A DNA stretch of 64,000 nucleotides from Streptomyces sp. NBC_00286 (GTDB lineage Bacteria; Actinomycetota; Actinomycetes; Streptomycetales; Streptomycetaceae). The notes under the pieces were generated by a model. It was not told the DNA's origin, ran no database searches, and saw only the letters and a list, made by a program, of their open reading frames with translations. Positions 17,234-25,193 of this stretch are shown piece by piece. The translations under genes and the position numbers were made by a program. Position 1 is the stretch's first letter. Each line of letters starts with the position of its first letter. The stretch is from contig NZ_CP108054.1 of the NCBI RefSeq assembly GCF_036173125.1, positions 4,278,001 to 4,342,000 of the forward strand, read 5' to 3'.

Positions 17234-17977
17234 TCAGCGCTGGAGCACCGCGAAAGACGCTCCTTGATTGTCGGTGACGACCGCCACACTGCCGTACGAC
17301 GCTTCGAAGGGAAGCACCTGGATTCGGCCGCCCAGTCGGATCACCGTACCCATTGCCTCATCACAGTCCGCCACCCCGAAGTGGACAAGAAAGTGCGGCG
17401 GCATCTCGGCCGGGAAGACATCCGCGATCGCTACGCGGCCGAAGTCCGGCGCGGCATCGGGGCCCAGGAGGGTGTCATGGAAGAGCTCGCCGTAGAAGTC
17501 GTCGGCGACCTTGGTGTCCCGGGCGTACAGCTCGACCCAGGCGAAGCTGCCCGGCTCGTGCCGCCGCTCAAAACCGGCGTGCTCGCCGCCCTCCCACAGC
17601 CCGAACACCGCGCCCTCCGGATCCGCGGCAAGCGCCACCATGCCGTACGCGTCCACCGGCACCGGATCCGTGATCACCTGACCGCCCGCTGCCCGGATCC
17701 GCCCGGCCAGGCCGAAGGCGTCCGGAGTCGCGAAGTACACCGTCCACACGGTCGGCATCCGCCCGTCCCGCTTGGGCGTGAGCGCCGCGACGGCCCGGCC
17801 TTCGCCGTAGGCCCAGGTGGAGGCCCCGTACCCCGCTTCGAAGGTCCACCCGAAGAGCTCGCCGTAGAAGCGCTTGCCCGCCTCCACATCGGGGAGCTGG
17901 GCATCGACCCAGCAGGGGACGCCCTCCCCGAAACCGGCGTCACCGGCGCCCGTGGCAGAAGACTGGGATTCGGCCAT
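17234..17977 (-). CDS. kbpA: VOC-fold protein, probable AfsK-binding protein KbpA
   Basis: 247 residues with two vicinal-oxygen-chelate domains (GVPCWVDAQLPDVEAGKRFY to about 125; SFAWVELYARDTKVADDFYG from about 145). KbpA of S. coelicolor is about 252 residues, is encoded beside afsK and inhibits AfsK autophosphorylation by binding the unphosphorylated kinase. Position, orientation and size match, so I assign it as KbpA-like. By fold alone it would be called a glyoxalase-like protein. The gene ends 221 bp upstream of the afsK start and probably has its own promoter. Confidence 0.65.
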   Translation of the reverse strand: MAESQSSATGAGDAGFGEGVPCWVDAQLPDVEAGKRFYGELFGWTFEAGYGASTWAYGEGRAVAALTPKRDGRMPTVWTVYFATPDAFGLAGRIRAAGGQVITDPVPVDAYGMVALAADPEGAVFGLWEGGEHAGFERRHEPGSFAWVELYARDTKVADDFYGELFHDTLLGPDAAPDFGRVAIADVFPAEMPPHFLVHFGVADCDEAMGTVIRLGGRIQVLPFEASYGSVAVVTDNQGASFAVLQR

Positions 17978-18077
17978 ACTGCCAAGCTAAGCGCCTCCCC
18001 CACATCTCGCAGGCCGGCCGCACCCCATTTGCAGTCGGCCGAATCGCGCCCCGATCACCCCTCGGTAAGCTGACGGC

Positions 18078-18725
18078 ATGACAGGACAAGTGCGTACCGT
18101 CGACGGCCGAGTGGCCGGACGGCGTGGGCAGGCGACTCGGCAGAAGCTGCTCGACTGCCTCAGTGAAATGCTCAGCTCGTCGCCCTACCGGGACGTCAAA
18201 GTCATCGACGTCGCGCGGAAGGCGGGCACGTCACCGGCGACTTTCTACCAGTACTTCCCGGACGTCGAGGGCGCCGTCCTGGAGATCGCCGAGCAAATGG
18301 CCGCGGAGGGCGCGGGGTTGACCGAACTCCTCGAGGGGCGGTCCTGGGTCGGTAAGGCCGGCTGGCAGACCTCTCAGGACCTCGTCGACGGGTTCCTCGA
18401 CTTCTGGCGCAAAAACGATGCCATCCTGCGCGTCGTCGACCTGGGAGCAGCGGAGGGGGACAAACGGTTCTACAAGATCCGCATGAAGATCCTGAACTCC
18501 GTGAACAACTCCCTTACGAACACGGTCAAGGAGCTGCAAGCCAAGGGCAAGGTCGACAAGGACGTGAACCCGGCGGCGATGGCCGGCTCACTCGTCGCGA
18601 TGCTCGCGGCGGTCGCCTCGCACCAGAAGGGCTTCCAGTCCTGGGGCGTGAAGCAGGCCGAACTCAAGCCGAATCTGGCCCTGTTGGTGCATATGGGCGT
18701 GACCGGCAGGAAACCGACGAGATAG
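18078..18725 (+). CDS. TetR-family transcriptional regulator
   Basis: 215 residues. The N-terminal helix-turn-helix is clear: RQKLLDCLSEMLSSSPYRDV, then VARKAGTSPATFYQYFPDVE (about 23-62). The C-terminal ligand domain (FLDFWRKNDAILRVVDLGAA) is typical of TetR repressors that respond to acyl or CoA compounds, but the ligand is unknown. It is divergent from kbpA. A CTGACG half-site lies just before its start (CTGACGGCATGACAG, partly inside the coding region) but is not a full copy of the common operator. It is the only intact TetR gene in the window and so a candidate regulator of the CTGACG-NNN-CGTCAG sites. Confidence 0.88.
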   Translation: MTGQVRTVDGRVAGRRGQATRQKLLDCLSEMLSSSPYRDVKVIDVARKAGTSPATFYQYFPDVEGAVLEIAEQMAAEGAGLTELLEGRSWVGKAGWQTSQDLVDGFLDFWRKNDAILRVVDLGAAEGDKRFYKIRMKILNSVNNSLTNTVKELQAKGKVDKDVNPAAMAGSLVAMLAAVASHQKGFQSWGVKQAELKPNLALLVHMGVTGRKPTR

Positions 18726-18805
18726 TTCAATCCCAGTCATTGTTAGTACGGTTTGGTACCCCCCACACTCCCCCACGCTTCGTAGGCCCAAATCCTGTCA
18801 GGCAG

Positions 18806-18845
18806 ACGGCAGTTCACTTCGGAGTCCGCTCCGGTGAACTGCCGT
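18806..18845. terminator. Hairpin between TetR gene and convergent nitroreductase-like gene
   Basis: ACGGCAGTTCAC (18806-18817) pairs with GTGAACTGCCGT (18834-18845), extended inside by CGGAG/CTCCG. It lies between convergent genes and should terminate both. The remaining bases 18726-18892 hold no gene. Confidence 0.75.
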
Positions 18846-18892
18846 TTGTCGCGTTGCGGGCCTCTCACTGCGGCTCGCATTACGGGGCTCGT

Positions 18893-19462
18893 TTACGGGC
18901 CCTCTCCACGTCGTACGAGCCTGAAGATCCGTATCTCTCGAGTGACCCGTGCCTGGTATGTCGCGTACGGCGGCCAGAAGTCCAGCAGCGCCTTCCATAC
19001 CGTGTCCCGGTCCTCGCCCTGCAGGGGCTGGGCGGTGACGGGGATGTCCCGGCCCTTCCAGTTGATCTCCGCGTCGGGGTGCGCGAGGAGGTTGGCGGTC
19101 CAGGCGGGGTGGTCCGTACGCCCGAAGTTGGACCCGATGAGAATCCAGGTCCCGCCTTCTTCCGGCATGCAGGCGAGCGGCGTACGCCGGGGGAGCCCAC
19201 TCCGCGCCCCGCGCGCCGTGAGGATGACGCCGGGCAGCAGTTGGGCGCTGAGCAGGACTTTTCCACGGGTGAGCCGGTGTACGGCACGGTCCATCGCGGG
19301 GATGAGGCGCGGGGCGACGCGGGCGAAGGTCCGGGTCGAGGAGACGCGCTGCACTGCCTTCCGCACCGCTTCGGGTACGCGCCGGGCGTTCGGCACGTGG
19401 TGTCCTCCCTGAGGTCCGTGTGCTCCCTGTGCTCCCTGTGCTCCCTGTGCTCCGTTGGGCAT
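18893..19462 (-). CDS. Deazaflavin (F420)-dependent nitroreductase-family protein
   Basis: 189 residues of the Ddn/DUF385 family (split beta-barrel): ARGARSGLPRRTPLACMP, GTWILIGSNFGRTDHPAWT, LLAHPDAEINWKGRDIPV, and YATYQARVTREIRIFRLV. Family members bind F420 and reduce quinones or other small molecules. It overlaps the upstream ACAD gene as ATGA, so the two are co-transcribed from the operator at 20715. The first 20 residues are a GAQGAQGAQGAHGPQG repeat encoded by 9-bp units, so a start inside the repeat cannot be ruled out. Confidence 0.82.
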   Translation of the reverse strand: MPNGAQGAQGAQGAHGPQGGHHVPNARRVPEAVRKAVQRVSSTRTFARVAPRLIPAMDRAVHRLTRGKVLLSAQLLPGVILTARGARSGLPRRTPLACMPEEGGTWILIGSNFGRTDHPAWTANLLAHPDAEINWKGRDIPVTAQPLQGEDRDTVWKALLDFWPPYATYQARVTREIRIFRLVRRGEGP

Positions 19463-20694
19463 CAGACCGCCACCTCGCCGCCGTCGAAGAGGTGCGCTTC
19501 CTCGGCAGCGTAGGCCCGCAGCCGGTGCACCGGCCCGAACAGCAGCTCGTCGCCGGCCGCCCGCTTGAAGTACAGGTGCGCCTCGTGTTCCCAGGTGAAC
19601 CCGATCCCGCCGTGTAGCTGCACACCTTCGGAGGCGGTGGCGCGCAAGGCTTCCAGGGCCTGGGCGAGCGCCAGCCCGCCGACGCGCTCGTCGCTCGCGG
19701 CAGTCGCCTCGGTGGTCGCGGGGTTCGTGGCAGTCGCAGCCGCCGCCCAGGCCGCGTAGTAGGCGGCCGAGCGCGCCGCCTGGACCTGCACATACAGGTC
19801 GGCCAGCCGGTGCTTGACCGCCTGGAACGACCCGATCGCCCTCCCGAACTGCTCCCGCTGCTTGACGTACTCGACGGTCCGCTCCAGTACGCGATCGGCG
19901 GCACCGACCGCTTCGGCGGCGAGGGCGGCGGCCGCGGTGTCCCCGACGGCGGAGAGCGTGCCGACGACATCGGCGGACTCGTCCTCGCCGAGCAACTCCG
20001 CCTGTACGTCCCGGAGTTGGATACGCGCCTGCGGACGGGTCTGGTCGAGCGACGTCTGCCGTACGCGTACGAGCCCGTGGGCCCCCTCCCGTACGAGGAA
20101 CAGCAGCGTGCGGGAGCGGGAGAACCCACCGGTGTGCGCGGCCACGAGCAGCAGCCCCGCACTGTGCCCGTCCAGCACCTGATCGACCTGCCCGTAGAGC
20201 CGCCAGTCACCGCCTTCCGAGCGCTTGGCCTGTACGCCGCCCGCTCGGCCGCCGCCCGCCCAGTCGCCGTGGTTGCCGCCGGTCAGACCGAGGGCGGTGG
20301 CGAGACACGTGCCGGGTACGGCGAGGGCGGCGGTCAGCTCGCCGGAGGCGATGCGCGGCAGGAGCTTGCTTCGCTGCTCCTCGGTGCCGAGGGCGCGGAG
20401 CAGAGGGCCGCTCAGTACGGCGGTGGACAGGAGAGGCGAGGGGGCCAGGACGCGGCCCAACTCCTCATTCGCGAGGGCGAGTTCGGTGGTCGAGCAGCCG
20501 ACCCCGCCGTACGTCTCGGGGAGCGCGAGCCCCGGCAACCCGAGCTGTCCGGCGAGGGCTTCCCAGAGCGTGGGGTCATAGCCATCCGCGGTTTCCACGG
20601 CGGCCCTGACCTCCTCCGGGCCGCAGCGTTTGAGGAGCAGTTCGCGCAGGGTGCGGCGGATCTCGTCCTGTTCGGCGGTGAAGCGGGCGTCCAT
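19462..20694 (-). CDS. Acyl-CoA dehydrogenase family protein
   Basis: 410 residues (MDARFTAEQDEIRRTLRELL). ACAD features: GLALPETYGGVGCSTTELAL, the C-terminal helical bundle with ADRVLERTVEYVKQREQFGR and IGSFQAVKHRLADLY, and LHGGIGFTWEHEAHLYFKRA. FAD-dependent alpha,beta-dehydrogenation of an acyl-CoA is expected; the catalytic base is not certain. It resembles the FadE-type subunits that work as heteromers in steroid catabolism. GGAGGGG precedes the ATG at 20694; the longer upstream frame is not supported. One operator copy lies 21 bp upstream. Confidence 0.87.
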   Translation of the reverse strand: MDARFTAEQDEIRRTLRELLLKRCGPEEVRAAVETADGYDPTLWEALAGQLGLPGLALPETYGGVGCSTTELALANEELGRVLAPSPLLSTAVLSGPLLRALGTEEQRSKLLPRIASGELTAALAVPGTCLATALGLTGGNHGDWAGGGRAGGVQAKRSEGGDWRLYGQVDQVLDGHSAGLLLVAAHTGGFSRSRTLLFLVREGAHGLVRVRQTSLDQTRPQARIQLRDVQAELLGEDESADVVGTLSAVGDTAAAALAAEAVGAADRVLERTVEYVKQREQFGRAIGSFQAVKHRLADLYVQVQAARSAAYYAAWAAAATATNPATTEATAASDERVGGLALAQALEALRATASEGVQLHGGIGFTWEHEAHLYFKRAAGDELLFGPVHRLRAYAAEEAHLFDGGEVAV

Positions 20695-20714
20695 GGGCCC
20701 CTCCTCCTGGGAAT

Positions 20715-20814
20715 CTGACGGCGCGTCATGGTAGAGCGGGGGCCGCGAGATGCACAGGGGTGTGCGCAAGCTGCGACGCTCTCCCGGAGTCGGCAATATC
20801 TGATGTACCGTCAG
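20715..20814. promoter_or_regulatory. Two operators between ACAD and thiolase genes
   Basis: CTGACG-GCG-CGTCAT (20715-20729) lies upstream of the reverse ACAD gene, and CTGATG-TAC-CGTCAG (20800-20814) upstream of the forward thiolase gene. Each has one mismatch to the common palindrome. For the thiolase gene a -10-like TACCGT (20806-20811) lies inside the operator and ends 7 bases before the ATG, consistent with a leaderless transcript. The -35 positions are weak. Confidence 0.65.
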
Positions 20815-20818
20815 ATTC

Positions 20819-22042
20819 ATGACTCAGTCTCGGTCTCAGCCCCAGCCTCGGTCTCGATCTCGGGCTCAGCGGAAGGCGAGTAAGGCACGGAAGGTGGCGG
20901 TGGTCGGCGTCTCCCTCTCCGACTGCGGCCGGGTGGACGAGGCAACCCCGTACGCCCTGCACGCACAGGCGGCCCGCCGGGCCCTGGCCGACTCGGGACT
21001 CGGCCGCGAGGTCGTCGACGGCTTGGCCTCGGCGGGCCTCGGCACGCTCGCGCCCGTCGAGGTGGCGGAGTATCTGGGCCTGCGGCCGACGTGGGTCGAC
21101 TCGACGTCGGTGGGCGGCTCGACCTGGGAGGTCATGGCGGCCCACGCGGCGGACGCGATCGCCGCCGGGCACGCGAACGCGGTCCTGCTGGTGTACGGGT
21201 CCACGGCCCGCGCGGACATCAAGGCGGGCCGTCGTACCGGGAACCTGTCGTTCGGCGCACGCGGCCCGCTGCAGTTCGAGGTTCCGTACGGGCACACCCT
21301 GATCGCCAAGTACGCCATGGCCGCCCGCCGCCACATGATCGAATACGGCACCACGATCGAGCAGCTGGCCTCCGTCGCCGTCCAGGCGCGCGCCAACGCG
21401 GCGCTGAACCCGGACGCCATGTTCCGCGACCCGATCACGATCGACGACGTCCTGTCGGGCCCGATGATCGCGGACCCCTTCACCAAACTGCACTGCTGCC
21501 TACGCTCCGACGGCGGCGCGGCGGTCCTCCTGGCAGCCGAGGAGTACGTACGAGACTGCCGCACACCCCCGATCTGGATCCTCGGCACCGGCGAACACGT
21601 CTCCCACACGACCATGTCCGAGTGGCCGGACTTCACGGTGTCCCCGGCGGCGGTGAGCGGCCGGCTCGCCTTCGAGCGAGCGGGCGTACGACCGGACGAG
21701 ATCGACTTCGCAGAGATCTACGACGCCTTCACCTACATGACGCTCGTAACCCTGGAGGACCTCGGCTTCTGCCAGAAGGGCGAGGGCGGCGCGTTCGTCG
21801 AGAAGGGCCGGCTCCTGGTGGGCGGGGACCTGCCGGTGAACACGGACGGAGGCGGCCTGTCAGCCCAACACCCGGGCATGCGGGGGTTGTTCCTCCTCGT
21901 GGAGGCGGTGCGGCAGTTGCGGGGGGAGGCGGGTGCGCGTCAAGTGCGCCGGAGGCACGGGGAATTGCCCCAGTTGGCTGTCGCGTCCGGTACGGGTGGG
22001 TGGTTCTGCTCGTCGGGGACGGTGGTGTTGGGGCGGGAGTGA
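20819..22042 (+). CDS. SCP-x-type thiolase-like protein, second copy
   Basis: 407 residues, same family as 11184-12332: KVAVVGVSLSDCGR, GGSTWEVMAAHAADAI, DFAEIYDAFTYMTLV, GGDLPVNTDGGGLSAQHPG. Thr102 stands where thiolases have the nucleophilic Cys, so an aldolase-like role as in Ltp2 is more likely than thiolysis. No DUF35 gene adjoins; the DUF35 proteins at 12387 or 28789 could pair with it. The first 20 residues (SRSQPQPRSRSR) come from a CT-rich DNA repeat. The ATG at 20819 has no Shine-Dalgarno site and fits a leaderless start; a GTG near 20894 is an alternative. Confidence 0.84.
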   Translation: MTQSRSQPQPRSRSRAQRKASKARKVAVVGVSLSDCGRVDEATPYALHAQAARRALADSGLGREVVDGLASAGLGTLAPVEVAEYLGLRPTWVDSTSVGGSTWEVMAAHAADAIAAGHANAVLLVYGSTARADIKAGRRTGNLSFGARGPLQFEVPYGHTLIAKYAMAARRHMIEYGTTIEQLASVAVQARANAALNPDAMFRDPITIDDVLSGPMIADPFTKLHCCLRSDGGAAVLLAAEEYVRDCRTPPIWILGTGEHVSHTTMSEWPDFTVSPAAVSGRLAFERAGVRPDEIDFAEIYDAFTYMTLVTLEDLGFCQKGEGGAFVEKGRLLVGGDLPVNTDGGGLSAQHPGMRGLFLLVEAVRQLRGEAGARQVRRRHGELPQLAVASGTGGWFCSSGTVVLGRE

Positions 22043-22087
22043 GGAACGGGGCAGGCTCCTCGTTCGGGTGAACCGGACGTGACCCAC

Positions 22088-22168
22088 CCTCCGAAGGCCG
22101 GAAACTGGAGCGGCTGGTACGACACCAGCATCCCGATCGCCGAGAAGCGCTCTGGCCCACATCGGTGA
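22088..22168 (+). pseudogene. C-terminal remnant of a HigB/Gp49-like toxin
   Basis: The frame ending at TGA 22166-22168 encodes PPKAGNWSGWYDTSIPIAEK followed by RSGPHR. This matches the end of phage-derived Gp49/HigB toxins (GDKxGxWxxWYxxxIPxA). No toxin N-terminus is present upstream, only the end of the thiolase gene and 45 bp of other sequence. The partner antitoxin gene follows 21 bp later and is intact. Confidence 0.6.
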
Positions 22169-22189
22169 GCCGGCAACGAAGGAGTACGG

Positions 22190-22528
22190 ATGAGCACCGT
22201 CCGCTGGGAGGAAGTCAAGCGCCGGGTCCACGCGCAGCAGAGGGCTGCGGGGATCCCGGTCCGGTCGCCCCAGGAGAAGCGGGCCCACATGGAACGGCTT
22301 CTCGCCGAGGTGCGGGCCTACAAGCTGGCGGAGATCCGTCGCGAGCAGGACCTCACCCAGCGGGACATCGCCGACTCGATGGGGGTCTCAACGCCACGGA
22401 TCTCGGCGATCGAGCACGGCGAGATCGACCGTACGGAGGTGGCCACCCTGCGCGCCTACGTACGCGCCTTGGGTGGCGAGCTCAGGGTGGTGGCGGACTT
22501 CGGGGGCGCTGCTTACACGGTTGGCTGA
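22190..22528 (+). CDS. XRE-family antitoxin, HigA-like, now without its toxin
   Basis: 112 residues. Helix-turn-helix at about 45-98: LAEIRREQDLTQRDIADSMG, STPRISAIEHGEIDRTEVATLRAYV, then LGGELRVVADFGG. It matches the antitoxin half of Gp49/HigB-HigA modules, where the toxin gene normally comes first. Here only the toxin's last 25 or so codons remain, so the gene is an orphan antitoxin or free regulator. GAAGGAG precedes the ATG. Confidence 0.82.
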   Translation: MSTVRWEEVKRRVHAQQRAAGIPVRSPQEKRAHMERLLAEVRAYKLAEIRREQDLTQRDIADSMGVSTPRISAIEHGEIDRTEVATLRAYVRALGGELRVVADFGGAAYTVG

Positions 22529-22565
22529 GCCGGCGCGCTGCGCCGCGAATCCGAGGAGTGAGGGT

Positions 22566-22597
22566 GAGGCCCCGGCCGCGGTTCGGGCCGGGGCCTC
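22566..22597. terminator. Hairpin after the HigA-like gene
   Basis: GAGGCCCCGGCC (22566-22577) pairs perfectly with GGCCGGGGCCTC (22586-22597) around 8 bases, between convergent genes. A strong stem without a U-tract. Confidence 0.8.
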
Positions 22598-22623
22598 AGC
22601 AGGGCCCGGGACGTCCGTCGGAA

Positions 22624-23037
22624 TTACCTCGACTCGCAGCCGCTACGCGTGCAGAGGTCCTTGTTGACGATGCCCGCGGACCGCAGGTCGACCCACACGT
22701 GGTGTGCTCCGCCCGCCACGTCGGCGTCCAACGTGAAGCCGTGCCCCCGGCTGCCGTTGCAGACCTCGCGGACCTGTTCGTCGAGCTTCCTGCCGCCCTC
22801 CGTCCACGTGCTGTACTTCACGGAGGCACAGCCGGTGGGGACCGTGAGCTTGCCGCCCACCCGGACCGACTGGTTGTACCAGACCAGGTTGCCCGACACG
22901 ACCTCGTTGTAGCGGTTCGAGACGTAGTAACTCGTCTCCGGATAGGCGTCGGCCGCGCCGTGCGCGTTCGTCGCGGCGCCCGTCAGGGCGAGCATGGCTC
23001 CAGCGGCGACCGCTCCCGCGCGTATGCGCTTGGACAT
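22624..23037 (-). CDS. Small secreted protein, function unknown
   Basis: 137 residues. The signal peptide is MSKRIRAGAVAAGAMLALTG with a likely AHA/A cleavage near residue 26. The mature part is about 110 residues with four cysteines (TGCASVKYSTW, EVCNGSRG, KDLCTRSGCESR), probably two disulfides, and a beta-rich pattern (YYVSNRYNEVVSGNLVWYNQ). No domain is recognised. It stands alone, with an AGAGGGAAGA purine tract before the ATG. The 347 bp upstream to 23384 hold no gene, only the promoters of this gene and of the histidine kinase. Confidence 0.75.
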   Translation of the reverse strand: MSKRIRAGAVAAGAMLALTGAATNAHGAADAYPETSYYVSNRYNEVVSGNLVWYNQSVRVGGKLTVPTGCASVKYSTWTEGGRKLDEQVREVCNGSRGHGFTLDADVAGGAHHVWVDLRSAGIVNKDLCTRSGCESR

Positions 23038-23372
23038 GGCTGTCTTCCCTCTCTGCCAACGTGCCTTTGACGTGAGCTCGCCTGCCGTTCATGTGCGCAC
23101 TGCAGGGAACTGAAGGATTCGGACTCCTTTGAGACCACCGCGACTTGGGACAATTGCCGCCGCGGGGAGGCGGCGCCCGGGAGATCCACCGAACCCCCCT
23201 CCCGCTCGGTGGAGTCCCGGTGCGCCGCGACGACCACAACGTACGTACCTGTGGCCCGGGGCACATCGGGGCTGGCCCTGAGTCACAAACAAGCCACCGG
23301 GGCACGGCGGTCCGCCCCCGCGCGCCCGGCCGGTTCCGTGCTGCGGCGGACCGTGCCGACCGGCGGCGCTCT

Positions 23373-23378
23373 TATCGT
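23373..23378 (+). promoter_or_regulatory. -10 element of a probable leaderless promoter
   Basis: TATCGT (23373-23378) fits TANNNT and ends six bases before the GTG start at 23385, so transcription would begin at the start codon. No Shine-Dalgarno sequence precedes the GTG. A -35 is not clear. Confidence 0.4.
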
Positions 23379-23384
23379 CATGCC

Positions 23385-25193
23385 GTGGAAGGGACCGGGG
23401 GGAGAACCAACTTCCGCTCACAGCTGCTGCCTTGGGCCGTCGTCGCGCTCGCGGCCGGGGTCTGCGGGGCATGGGCCTACGGCCGCGCGGGGGCGTCCCG
23501 GGCGGATCTCGTACGCGATGTGGCGGTGGGCTGGTCGTACGCGGCTGCCGGGCTGGTCGCCTGGTGGCGGCGGCCCGCCAATCGCACCGGCCGGCTGATG
23601 CTGGCCGAAGGGATCACCTGGTTCATCGGAAACCTGCAAGGCACCGGCGTACCGCTGCTGTTCGCCCTCGGCGCCTGGGGCGAGGCGCTGAACCTGGCCG
23701 TGCTGGCGCATCTGCTGCTCGCATTTCCCGACGGACGGCTCGCCACGACCCTGGACCGGGGCGTGGTGGCGGTCGGCTACGGTCTGGTGGCCGTCGGCGG
23801 ACTGCTGCGGGTGACCCTGTACGACCCGGCGGTCAGCTCCGAGGCCAGCTACCTGTCCTGCGGTGACTGCGGCCCGGACGCGAACGCCCTGCTCCTGTGG
23901 TCCGATCCGGCGCTGTTCGACGCGGTCGACCTGGTCTACCGCTGGGCGGGGGCGCTCCTCACCGTCGTATGCCTGGTGGCGCTCGTACGGCGCTGGCGGC
24001 TCGCCTGCCCGGCACGGCGGCGTGTGCTGATGCCGGCCTCGGTGGCGATCGCCGTCGCTGTGGCCTTCGTGGGGTGGGAGGTCCTCTACGTGCTGGCCCC
24101 GGGCGCCCTCGATGCCGCGAACGCGCTGCTGACCTGGCCGTCGGACGCGAGCCAGATCGCCGTACCGTTCGCCTTCCTGGCCGGCCTGCTGCGTATGCGG
24201 CTGCACCGGGCCTCGGTGGGCAACCTGGTCATCGAGGTCGGCGCGGATCCGACACCGCGGCAGGTGCAGAACGTACTGGTGCGGGTGCTCGGGGATCCTT
24301 CCCTGCGGCTCGGCCTGCGGGCCGAGGAGGGCACTACGGAGGGCACCTCCGCCTACGTCGACCCCGACGGGCGGCCCCTCCCGCTCCCCCGGCCCGGCAG
24401 TGGGCTGGGTGCCACGGCCGTGGAGGACCCGGCCGACTCCGGGACACCCATGGCGGTGCTGGTGCATGACGTCGCGCTCGACGAGGACAAGGAGTTGATG
24501 TCGGCCGTGTGCGGGGCGGTCCGGCTGTGTCTGCGGACCAGCCGGCTGCGGGCGGAGGTCGCCACGCGCACTCGGGAGGCGGCCGACTTCGGTTCGCGGC
24601 TGTTGCGGGCCGTGGACGAGGAACGGCGGCGGCTGGAACGGGATCTGCACGACGGGGCCCAGACAAGGCTGGTCTTCGCCCTGATGACGCTGCGCCGCCT
24701 GGACGCCGGGCTGTCCCGGGGCCCCGACCCCGCGCTGCGGCTCACGGTCGCCGAGGCCGAACGGTGCCTGCGCCAGGCGCTGGACGAGCTGCGGGACCTC
24801 GCCCACGGCATCCACCCGGCCGTACTCACCCGGGACGGTCTCGCGCCGGCCGTCACCGCCCTCGCGGAACAGGCACAGGTGCCGGTCGTCGTCATGGTCG
24901 AGCCCGGACGGTTCGCGCCGCTGACGGAGACCACCGCGTACTTCGTCGTCTCCGAGGCGCTGGCGAACGCGGCGAAGCACGCCAAGGCCGAGGCGGTCAG
25001 CGTCTCCGGGCGACGCGAGGGCGACCGGCTGGTGATCGAGGTGGCCGACGACGGCGTCGGCGGAGCCGACCCGGCACTCGGCACCGGGCTGCGCGGCCTC
25101 ACCGACCGGGTCACCGCCTCCGGCGGCACACTGCACGTGGACAGCCCAACCGGGGGCGGGACGCGAGTACGAATGGAGCTGCCGTGCGACTGA
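23385..25193 (+). CDS. Membrane sensor histidine kinase (NarL-type, HisKA_3)
   Basis: 602 residues from GTG 23385. The N-terminal 270 residues hold about eight membrane segments (LLPWAVVALAAGVCGAWAYG, YAAAGLVAWW, LNLAVLAHLLLAF and others). A linker/GAF-like region leads to the HisKA_3 dimerisation helix with phosphoacceptor His422 in ERDLHDGAQTRL, then a HATPase with EALANAAKHAKAEA and EVADDGVGGADP. It autophosphorylates and passes phosphate to the response regulator encoded next. Stimulus unknown. Its stop lies inside the next gene. Confidence 0.9.
   Translation: MEGTGGRTNFRSQLLPWAVVALAAGVCGAWAYGRAGASRADLVRDVAVGWSYAAAGLVAWWRRPANRTGRLMLAEGITWFIGNLQGTGVPLLFALGAWGEALNLAVLAHLLLAFPDGRLATTLDRGVVAVGYGLVAVGGLLRVTLYDPAVSSEASYLSCGDCGPDANALLLWSDPALFDAVDLVYRWAGALLTVVCLVALVRRWRLACPARRRVLMPASVAIAVAVAFVGWEVLYVLAPGALDAANALLTWPSDASQIAVPFAFLAGLLRMRLHRASVGNLVIEVGADPTPRQVQNVLVRVLGDPSLRLGLRAEEGTTEGTSAYVDPDGRPLPLPRPGSGLGATAVEDPADSGTPMAVLVHDVALDEDKELMSAVCGAVRLCLRTSRLRAEVATRTREAADFGSRLLRAVDEERRRLERDLHDGAQTRLVFALMTLRRLDAGLSRGPDPALRLTVAEAERCLRQALDELRDLAHGIHPAVLTRDGLAPAVTALAEQAQVPVVVMVEPGRFAPLTETTAYFVVSEALANAAKHAKAEAVSVSGRREGDRLVIEVADDGVGGADPALGTGLRGLTDRVTASGGTLHVDSPTGGGTRVRMELPCD

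Noticed and set aside
18070..18092. Additional full operator at the TetR gene start
   Set aside because: CTGACGGCATGACAG keeps one half-site but the right half does not match CGTCAG and lies in the coding sequence.
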